From NCBI RefSeq assembly GCF_004519545.1, contig NZ_SDKM01000013.1, positions 1-64,000 of the forward strand: a stretch of 64,000 nt of DNA, given 5' to 3'. The position numbers and the translations under genes are program-made. The notes below the pieces were generated by a model. That model was not told the DNA's origin. It made no database searches and was given only the letters and a program-made list of their open reading frames with translations. Origin of the DNA: Nocardioides guangzhouensis. Lineage in GTDB: Bacteria > Actinomycetota > Actinomycetes > Propionibacteriales > Nocardioidaceae. Below are positions 58,681 to 64,000 of this stretch, in pieces (position 1 is the first letter of the stretch; each line of letters starts with the position of its first letter).

Positions 58681-59316
58681 ATGGTCGTCATGCAGGAAGC
58701 CGCGGCGCCGGACCTCCGTCCCTGGTGGCCGCTGGCCGGCGCCGACGACCTGCGCGCCGCGCTCGAGGCGGCGTACGCAGACCCGGGCCGCGGCTACCAC
58801 GACACCCGGCACCTCGCCGAGGTCCTGGCCCGGCTGGACCAGATCGGCGCCGGGCACTACGACCGGCTGCCGGTGCTGCTGGCGGCCTGGTTCCACGACG
58901 CGGTGTACGACGGGCAGCCCGACCCCGAGGAACGCTCGGCGCGATGGGCCGCGGAGGCCCTGGTGGGGCTCGTCGACGACGCGGTCGTGGCGGAGGTGGC
59001 CCGGCTGGTGCGGATGACCGAGCAGCACCGCCCGGAGCCGGGCGACCGCAACGGCGAGGCACTCTCCGACGCCGACCTCGGGATCCTGGCCGCCTCCGCC
59101 GGCCGCTACGCGGAGTACGTCGGGCAGGTCCGGCGGGAGTACGCCCACGTCCCCGGCTACGCCTTCGCCACCGCCCGGGCTGCGATCCTGCGCGACCTGC
59201 TGGCCAAGGAGGCGCTGTTCCACACGCCGTACGCCCGCGAGCGGTGGGAGGACGCGGCCCGCGCCAACGTGGAGCGCGAGGTGGCCGAGCTCGAGCGGGT
59301 CACCCCGGGAAGCTGA
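58681..59316 (+). CDS. HD-domain metal-dependent phosphohydrolase-like protein
   Basis: A 211-residue predicted HD-domain protein. The metal-ligand motifs are YHDTRHLAEVL (about residue 40) and the HD pair in LAAWFHDAVYDG (about residue 75), followed by ARLVRMTEQHRP and a conserved Asp in ALSDADLGILAAS. This resembles small hypothetical HD proteins without known substrate. ATG at 58681 or 58690 (MQEAAAP) may be the start; neither has a clear ribosome site. Its stop codon overlaps the end of the convergent LD-carboxypeptidase gene by 17 bp. Confidence 0.85.
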   Translation: MVVMQEAAAPDLRPWWPLAGADDLRAALEAAYADPGRGYHDTRHLAEVLARLDQIGAGHYDRLPVLLAAWFHDAVYDGQPDPEERSARWAAEALVGLVDDAVVAEVARLVRMTEQHRPEPGDRNGEALSDADLGILAASAGRYAEYVGQVRREYAHVPGYAFATARAAILRDLLAKEALFHTPYARERWEDAARANVEREVAELERVTPGS

Positions 59317-60463
59317 GCACCCCGTCGGCGATCCGGGACCGCACCCCGAGCGGCACCGCGAGGTTGGTGTCCTCGTGCCCGACGGCAGCGTCGGCGAGCA
59401 GGGGCACGCCGAGGCCGCCGAGCCGGTCCGCGAGCAGCGCGCGCACCGCGGCGGGGTCGCGGCAGTCGGTGAACTGTCCGAGCACGATGCCGCGGACCTC
59501 GTCGAACCAGCCGGCCCGCAGCAGCTGGGTCACGGACCGGTCGAGGCGATAGGGCTCCTCCCCCACGTCTTCCAGCACCGCGATCGAGCCGGCAGCCGGG
59601 TGGGTCAGCGGGGTGCCCGACGACGTCGCCAGCACGGTCAGGTTGCCGCCGACCAGGGGTCCGGTGGCCTCGCCGTCGACCACGGTGTGCCCCCGCACGT
59701 CGACCGCCTCGCCGTCCATGAGCAGCGCCCGGAAGGCCTCCCGGGTGGCCACGTCGCGGTCGGCCAGGCTGGCCGCCATCGGCCCGTGCACGGTGGCCAC
59801 CCCGAGCCGCGAGGCGAACGCCTGGTGCAGGGCGGTGACGTCGGAGAAGCCGATCAGGGTCTTGGGCGCGGCCAGGGCCAGCGCGTCCCAGTCGAGCAGG
59901 TCGAGGATCCGGTGCGCGCCGAACCCGCCGCGCACGCACCACACCGCGGCCACCTCCGGGTCCCGCCAGGCGTCCGCGAGCGCCTCGGCCCGGGCCTCGT
60001 CGTGGTCCACGAGCCAGGGGTACGGCGCGGTGCCGGGCTCGGCGGCCGGGCGCACCTCGAGGCCCCACGACGCGAGCAGCGCGGCCCCGGCCTCGACCCG
60101 CTCGCCGTCGGCCGGCCCGGCCGGCGCCACCAGCGCGACGACGTCCCCCCGCCGCAGCGCGCGGGGCCGGAGCAGGGACCGTCCGGGGCGGCGCGGCCGC
60201 AGCGCCTCGCTCTTGCGGCGGCGCAGCCCGGCGTGCCGGAGCCGGGAGATCAGCTCGCGCGACGAGACCGGCAGGGCGCCCGCAGCCACCACCCGGTCGT
60301 ACCACTCGGCGGGCACGTCGTAGTGGTCCCGGTCGAAGCCCCGCTCGGGGACCCCGAGCCCACGCGCGAACGCGTGCAGCTCGTCGTACGACGTGTCGCT
60401 GGCCAGGTGCGACCAGAGCCGGCCGTGACCCGCCGCGTTGGGCGGGTCGATGAGGACGGTCAT
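59300..60463 (-). CDS. DUF4031 domain fused to an S66 LD-carboxypeptidase-like domain
   Basis: The 387-residue protein joins two domains. Residues 1-85 (MTVLIDPPNAAGHGRLWSHL, DELHAFARGLGVPERGFDRD, ALPVSSRELISRL) are DUF4031. Residues ~100-387 are an S66 peptidase domain of the LD-carboxypeptidase/MccF type (GDVVALVAPAGP, GGNLTVLATSSGTP, LEDVGEEPYRLDR, GHEDTNLAVPLG). The nucleophile elbow, normally RGGYGS, reads RGGFGAHR at residues 178-185, with Ala183 at the Ser position; the Glu and His regions are present. Activity is thus uncertain. ATG at 60463 follows the methyltransferase stop by 7 bp. If active it would trim peptidoglycan tetrapeptides in recycling. Confidence 0.87.
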   Translation of the reverse strand: MTVLIDPPNAAGHGRLWSHLASDTSYDELHAFARGLGVPERGFDRDHYDVPAEWYDRVVAAGALPVSSRELISRLRHAGLRRRKSEALRPRRPGRSLLRPRALRRGDVVALVAPAGPADGERVEAGAALLASWGLEVRPAAEPGTAPYPWLVDHDEARAEALADAWRDPEVAAVWCVRGGFGAHRILDLLDWDALALAAPKTLIGFSDVTALHQAFASRLGVATVHGPMAASLADRDVATREAFRALLMDGEAVDVRGHTVVDGEATGPLVGGNLTVLATSSGTPLTHPAAGSIAVLEDVGEEPYRLDRSVTQLLRAGWFDEVRGIVLGQFTDCRDPAAVRALLADRLGGLGVPLLADAAVGHEDTNLAVPLGVRSRIADGVLSFPG

Positions 60464-60470
60464 GTCCCCA

Positions 60471-61310
60471 TCATGTCCGGGCCCGCGAACGCTGGGCGCG
60501 GGCGCTGGCGTAGAGGCAGACCGCGGCCGCGGTCGACAGGTTGAGGCTCTCGGCACGGCCGTGGATCGGGATCGCGACCCGGTGGTCGGCCAGCGCGGCC
60601 AGCTCGGCGGGCAGCCCCCACGCCTCGTTGCCGAACAGCCAGGCAGTCGGCCGGGTCAGCAGCCCGTCGTCGGCGGCGTCGTCGAGGTCGACCTCGCCGG
60701 CGCCGTCGGCGGCGAGCACGGTGAGGCCGGCGGCCCGGAGCCGCCCGACCGCGGCGGCCGGGTCGGGCTCGACCGCCAGCGGCACGTGGAACAGGCTGCC
60801 GACGGTGGCCCGGACGGTCTTCGCGTTGTAGGCGTCGACCGAGGAGCCGGCCAGCACCACGGCATCCGCTCCGGCGGCGTCGGCCGTGCGGATCACGGTC
60901 CCGGCGTTGCCGGGGTCGCGGACGTCGGCGCAGACGACGACGAGGGGTGGCGTCCCGTGGGCCAGCAGATGGTCGAGGGGCCGGTCCACGAACCGGCACC
61001 GGCCGACCACGCCCTGCGGGTGCACCGCCTCGGACAGCGAGGCCAGCGCGGCCTCGTCGACCAGCGTCCAGGCCGGCGCGGCGGCCCGGAGGTCGGCATA
61101 CGTCGCCGTGGCCGCGGGTGTCGCGAACACCTCGACCACGCAGCCGGGCACCGACAGTGCGCCCTCGACCGCCTTGGGGCCGTCCGCGAGGAACTCGCGG
61201 TGCTCGGCCCGAAATGCGCGACGGGCGAGCTTCCGCGCGGTCTTGACCCGTCCGCTGGTCTTCGTCAGCGGGACGCCGTCCGGCGTCAGGTCAGCGCGGG
61301 AGCTCGCCAC
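60471..61310 (-). CDS. SpoU/TrmH-family rRNA 2'-O-methyltransferase
   Basis: A 279-residue SPOUT methyltransferase resembling Rv1644 (tsnR-annotated) in position and motifs. An N-terminal L30e-like RNA-binding domain (LARRAFRAEHREFLADGPKAVEGAL) precedes the knotted domain with VCADVRDPGNAGTVIRTADAAGADAVVL (motif 1, split), LFGNEAWGLP (motif 2) and IPIHGRAESLNLSTAAAVCLY (motif 3). It would methylate a ribose in 23S rRNA; the site is not deducible. GTG at 61310 is the likely start, 35 bp after rplT, so it is probably part of the infC-rpmI-rplT transcript. Confidence 0.9.
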   Translation of the reverse strand: MASSRADLTPDGVPLTKTSGRVKTARKLARRAFRAEHREFLADGPKAVEGALSVPGCVVEVFATPAATATYADLRAAAPAWTLVDEAALASLSEAVHPQGVVGRCRFVDRPLDHLLAHGTPPLVVVCADVRDPGNAGTVIRTADAAGADAVVLAGSSVDAYNAKTVRATVGSLFHVPLAVEPDPAAAVGRLRAAGLTVLAADGAGEVDLDDAADDGLLTRPTAWLFGNEAWGLPAELAALADHRVAIPIHGRAESLNLSTAAAVCLYASARAQRSRART

Positions 61311-61345
61311 GTCGTGTGTCTGGTGGTCTCGAGGACCGGCGACGG

Positions 61346-61738
61346 TCAGGCGGTCGCCTCGGCGCGAGGCGCGTTCACGTCCTCGGGGAGGGCGGCCTTC
61401 GCGGTCTCGACCAGGGCAGCGAACGCCGGGGCGTCGTTGACGGCCAGGTCGGCCAGGATCTTGCGGTCGACCTCGACACCCGCGGCCTTGAGGCCCTGGA
61501 TGAAGCGGTTGTAGGTGATGCCCTCCGCACGAGCGGCGGCGTTGATCCGCTGGATCCACAGCTTGCGGAAGTCGCCCTTCTTCTTGCGACGGTCGTTGTA
61601 GCTGTAGACCAGCGAGTGGGTGACCTGCTCCTTGGCCTTGCGGTAGAGGCGCGACCGCTGGCCGCGGTAACCGCTCGCCCGCTCGAGGACGACCCGGCGC
61701 TTCTTCTGGGCGTTCACTGCCCGCTTGACGCGTGCCAC
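61346..61738 (-). CDS. rplT: Ribosomal protein L20 (bL20)
   Basis: The 130-residue product starts [20 protein letters not shown] and contains [34 protein letters not shown] and [17 protein letters not shown], all typical of bL20, which nucleates 50S assembly. The GTG start at 61738 is 42 bp after rpmI. The C-terminal extension ([14 protein letters not shown]) is slightly longer than average. In Bacillus L20 represses its own operon through the infC leader; a leader with attenuator features is present here too. Confidence 0.98.
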   Translation of the reverse strand: MARVKRAVNAQKKRRVVLERASGYRGQRSRLYRKAKEQVTHSLVYSYNDRRKKKGDFRKLWIQRINAAARAEGITYNRFIQGLKAAGVEVDRKILADLAVNDAPAFAALVETAKAALPEDVNAPRAEATA

Positions 61739-61780
61739 TGTGTTACTCCTTGCTCAAATCTGGGGTTGGTGCGCGACGGG

Positions 61781-61975
61781 TCAGAGACCCAGAAGCTTCT
61801 TGGCGGTCTTGACGTCGGACTTGGCGACCTCGGTGGTACCCGACATGCGGCGAGTCATCTTCGACGGCTTCTTCTCCAGGTTGTGGCGCAGGCCCGTCTT
61901 CTGGCGACGGATCTTGCCCGAGCCGGTCACCCTGAACCGCTTCTTGGCACCGGAGTGCGTCTTGTTCTTCGGCAT
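61781..61975 (-). CDS. rpmI: Ribosomal protein L35 (bL35)
   Basis: The 64-residue basic protein [20 protein letters not shown], continuing [19 protein letters not shown], is a standard bL35. It lies between infC and rplT with 48- and 42-bp gaps, the universal order of this operon. Confidence 0.98.
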   Translation of the reverse strand: MPKNKTHSGAKKRFRVTGSGKIRRQKTGLRHNLEKKPSKMTRRMSGTTEVAKSDVKTAKKLLGL

Positions 61976-62023
61976 CTCTTCGCTCTCTGTGTTGTTGCTA
62001 CCGGTCTGGCCTGGGGGCGAGGC

Positions 62024-62698
62024 TCAGACGTCGATGTCGGGGTCGAGGTTCTCGGAGCGGCGCCGCTCCTTCTTCTCCGCCGCCGGGGTGACGGCGGCGC
62101 GCTCGGCGCGCTCCTCGGCCTGCTCGGCGGCGCGCTCGGCGGCGCGGCTCTCCTTCGCGGCCTTCACCTCGGCCTTGGCCTCGGACTTCTTCTTGTGCGG
62201 ACCCAGGACCATGATCATGTTGCGCCCGTCCTGCTTGGGCGCGCTCTCGACGAAGCCGAGCTCCTGCACGTCCTCGGCCAGCTTCTGCAGCAGCCGGAAC
62301 CCGAGCTCGGGACGGTGCTGCTCACGACCGCGGAACATGATCGTGATCTTCACCTTGTCGCCGGCGCGCAGGAACCGCACCACGTGACCCTTCTTGGTCT
62401 CGTAGTCGTGCTGGTCGATCTTGGGACGAAGCTTCATCTCCTTGATGATCACGTTCGTCTGGTTCCGACGTGCTTCACGGGCCTTCTGGGCGTTCTCGTA
62501 CTTGAACTTCCCGTAGTCCATGAGCTTGCAGACGGGCGGACGCGCGGTGGGCGCCACCTCGACCAGGTCGAGGTCCGCCTCCTGGGCCAGCTTCAACGCC
62601 TGGTCCGTCGGCACGATCCCGACCGTCTCGCCATTGGGTCCAACGAGCCGGACCTCGGGAACCCGGATCCGGTCGTTGATGCGCAGCTCAGTGCTGAT
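62024..62698 (-). CDS. infC: Translation initiation factor IF-3, ATC start codon
   Basis: IF-3 binds the 30S subunit and checks start-codon and initiator tRNA. The 224-residue product reads [20 protein letters not shown], then [22 protein letters not shown], the linker and the C domain ([18 protein letters not shown]). A long Ala/Glu/Lys tail follows, common in actinobacteria. No ATG, GTG or TTG lies at the conserved start. Instead ATC at 62698 is preceded four bases upstream by AGGAGG, so an ATC start is inferred, as in the rare AUU/AUC start of infC elsewhere that allows IF-3 to repress its own translation. A leader with an attenuator hairpin precedes it. Confidence 0.95.
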   Translation of the reverse strand: MSTELRINDRIRVPEVRLVGPNGETVGIVPTDQALKLAQEADLDLVEVAPTARPPVCKLMDYGKFKYENAQKAREARRNQTNVIIKEMKLRPKIDQHDYETKKGHVVRFLRAGDKVKITIMFRGREQHRPELGFRLLQKLAEDVQELGFVESAPKQDGRNMIMVLGPHKKKSEAKAEVKAAKESRAAERAAEQAEERAERAAVTPAAEKKERRRSENLDPDIDV

Positions 62699-62924
62699 GT
62701 GTCCTCCTGAATAGACGAAAAAAGGCTTCCGCTGATAAGCGGAAGCCAGTCTCCTGGTGCACGAGGACACCTTCTCAGGCTCCTCACCGCACGGCGTGCG
62801 CCGCGAGGCCGGGGCCTGGGACCGGACCCGACGACCTGGTCTCGGTCGATGCGGGTGGGAAGCCGGAGCCTCCGCTTGTCAGATCCACTCCGTCGTGCGG
62901 GTGCACGGCAGGGCAGATCGGTCA
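62699..62924 (-). ncRNA. infC leader with predicted transcription attenuator
   Basis: The leader of about 225 nt runs from a putative promoter (TAACCT at 62936-62931) to the infC Shine-Dalgarno sequence. It holds a perfect terminator-type hairpin with a T-run (62718-62747). About 120 nt upstream, 62868-62877 (AAGCGGAGGC on the transcript) can pair with ten bases of the terminator 5' arm (GCUUCCGCUU, one G-U pair). Terminator and antiterminator would exclude each other. No Rfam-type motif could be recognised by eye. A reading frame upstream of the ATC (from GTG 62770) runs in frame into infC; it may be chance. Confidence 0.6.
62718..62747 (-). terminator. Intrinsic terminator/attenuator in the infC leader
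   Basis: On the minus strand GGCTTCCGCT (62747-62738) pairs exactly with AGCGGAAGCC (62733-62724) around the 4-nt loop TATC, then TTTTTT (62723-62718). It lies only about 20 nt before the infC start and ahead of the operon, so it must be conditional. Confidence 0.85.
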
Positions 62925-62940
62925 GCGAACAGGTTACCGG

Positions 62941-63552
62941 TCAACGTCCCGAATTGCCCAATTCATTCCCCGCCCGGTCGCTCCCGTCCGCGGGTGCGAG
63001 CCAGACCGACCGGCCCTCGACCCGGGCCAGGGTCCACCCGGCGGCGAGGCCCGTGAGGTCGTCGCCCTCGACCACGAACGGCACCGGTCCGGCCACGTCG
63101 ACCACCAGCGCCGCCGCCCCGTCCTGCACGGCGGACTGCGCGGCCACCCGGGTCGGCACCGCCACCGGCCGGGCCTCGGGGTTCCACGCCCGTAGCGGGC
63201 CGGTCCCGGTGAACGCGAGCAGCGCGAGCCGGCCGTCCGCGCCGGTCAGGAGCACCGCCGCCATGTCACTGGACTTGTCGTGGGCCAGCCCGCGCTCGTC
63301 GTGCTCCACCTCGCCGAGCAGCGCGACCACCGGTACCAGCAGCCGGCTGGCCTGGAGGACGCCGAGGACGGCGGTGTGGGCGTCGGCGCCCCGGTCGCTC
63401 CCGGCGTACGCCGCCAGGGCGGCTACGACGCCGGCCGGCTGCTCGCCGGTGTCGTCGGGGAAGGCGGCGGACTGGAGCCGGGCACCCTCGAACCGGTTCG
63501 GGAACGGGTTGCCCCGGGCAGGGGCGCCGGGAGGGGTGTCGGAGTCGGACAT
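62941..63552 (-). CDS. SseB-like N-terminal domain protein
   Basis: The 203-residue protein has an SseB N-terminal-domain-like arrangement: LQASRLLVPVVALLGEVEHDE, SDMAAVLLTGADGRLALLAFTGTGPLRAWNPEARPV (in parts), AQSAVQDGAAALVVDVAGPVPFVVEG. This is the pattern of conserved actinobacterial proteins at this locus next to infC. Function unknown. The ATG at 63552 has no strong ribosome site in view. Its stop at 62941 lies 5 bp before the candidate -10 of the infC leader, so the gene is transcribed toward infC but probably ends before the attenuator. Confidence 0.82.
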   Translation of the reverse strand: MSDSDTPPGAPARGNPFPNRFEGARLQSAAFPDDTGEQPAGVVAALAAYAGSDRGADAHTAVLGVLQASRLLVPVVALLGEVEHDERGLAHDKSSDMAAVLLTGADGRLALLAFTGTGPLRAWNPEARPVAVPTRVAAQSAVQDGAAALVVDVAGPVPFVVEGDDLTGLAAGWTLARVEGRSVWLAPADGSDRAGNELGNSGR

Positions 63553-63603
63553 GGCGCACCAGCCTACGCAGCCGGTTGGGGTGTCGTGTGACAGGCTTGG
63601 ATC

Positions 63604-64000
63604 ATGCTCGACGACGCCGCCTGGCTGGCCCTCACCGCGGCCCTCACCGTGCTCGGCGCGCTCTACACCGTGCGCGCGGGGCGCAAGCGCGGCTCGGCCG
63701 CCGCGGTCCGGGGCGTCGCGATCACGCTGCTGCCCCCGGCCGCCTTCCTCACCGGCACCCTGGAGCTGGTCACCGACGTCACCACCGCGACGGTGGACTG
63801 GGCCACCGGCCTGGTGTTCAACCCGTTCATGTGGTTCGGCCTGGTGCTGGCCGGCCTGTCCGTGGTGCTCTTCGGCGTCTCCTCCAGGATGTCCGGCCGG
63901 CAGCAGGCCCAGCAGCAGAAGAAGTCCGGGGGCGCGGTCTCCGCACCCGCCACCGGGAAGGGCCTGCCGCCGTCGAGCGGGCGGAAGGCGGAGCCGATCA
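63604..64000 (+). CDS. Membrane protein, partial (cut by the window end)
   Basis: An ATG at 63604 opens a frame with no stop before 64000 (132 codons visible). Predicted membrane segments are LALTAALTVLGALYTVRAG and VAITLLPPAAFLTGTLELV, and a third at FNPFMWFGLVLAGLSVVLFG; a Gln/Lys-rich tail then begins (RQQAQQQKKSGGAV). GC3 is strongly biased, as in genes here. It is divergent from the SseB-like gene (51 bp between starts). No family recognised; the 3' end is outside the window. Confidence 0.7.
   Translation, partial: MLDDAAWLALTAALTVLGALYTVRAGRKRGSAAAVRGVAITLLPPAAFLTGTLELVTDVTTATVDWATGLVFNPFMWFGLVLAGLSVVLFGVSSRMSGRQQAQQQKKSGGAVSAPATGKGLPPSSGRKAEPI

Noticed and set aside
62024..62770. IF-3 starting at GTG 62770 with a 24-residue N-terminal extension
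   Set aside because: The extension would be encoded by the terminator hairpin and T-run (giving KPFFVY) and the Shine-Dalgarno sequence itself; family N terminus begins at the ATC.

Overview
The window is one contiguous piece of a high-GC actinobacterial chromosome. The best fit is a Nocardioides-like member of the Propionibacteriales. Three things point there: very high third-position GC with frequent GTG/TTG starts; mycothiol-linked (maleylpyruvate isomerase-like) and LCP families; and a gene order that follows the Mycobacterium tuberculosis Rv1689-Rv1713 block (tyrS, HAD, tlyA, nadK, recN, steA/mctB, pyrG, Nudix, xerD, parA, scpA/B, rluB, cmk, der) and the Rv1641-Rv1659 block (infC-rpmI-rplT, RNA methyltransferase, pheS/T, arginine operon). 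The genus is an inference; a 16S comparison would settle it.

Layout. 1-260: lower-GC end and tRNA-Pro. 371-8 kb (all minus): aroH-tyrA-cmk-plsC-der-secreted protein, fed from rluB-scpB-scpA-RHH-parA (6.6-10.6 kb). 10.9-16.8 kb: pyrG-Nudix-xerD-helicase. 17-24.2 kb: HAD phosphatase, a small conserved gene, tlyA, nadK, recN, steA and mctB/steB, mostly with 4-8 bp overlaps. 24.2-26.7 kb: a DUF1015 gene (plus), an SSB-like gene and a TPR gene. 26.8-32.7 kb: a complete 16S-23S-5S rRNA operon on the minus strand, with tandem promoters inside a duplicated ~200-bp block. 32.9-39.2 kb: tyrS, an LCP protein, a DinB-type protein, a secreted GH30 glycosidase and a 3-methyladenine glycosylase. 39.2-48.5 kb: argC-ACT-argJ-argB-argD-argF-argR-argG-argH as one overlapping operon behind an ArgR-box-like operator. 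48.5-53 kb: a mycothiol-dependent-type enzyme and a MoxR/VWA pair. 53-62.9 kb: pheST, DUF817, an orphan histidine kinase, an HD protein, a DUF4031-S66 fusion, an rRNA methyltransferase and infC-rpmI-rplT behind a leader that looks like a transcription attenuator. 62.9-64 kb: an SseB-like gene and a membrane-protein gene cut by the window end.

No prophage, insertion sequence, CRISPR array or biosynthetic cluster was seen. The most interesting signals are: the infC leader with mutually exclusive terminator and antiterminator pairings; a chromosomal ParA plus ribbon-helix-helix pair next to scpAB with a TGTGCA-rich inverted-repeat cluster upstream (a possible partition-like module); a CASTOR-type ACT protein between argC and argJ; an ornithine carbamoyltransferase whose STRTR motif is altered; a dispersed palindromic repeat captured in-frame by a VWA protein; and an S66 peptidase fusion with an apparent loss of its nucleophilic serine. 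Several genes have a TANNNT -10 element about 7 nt before the start codon, which suggests leaderless transcripts.
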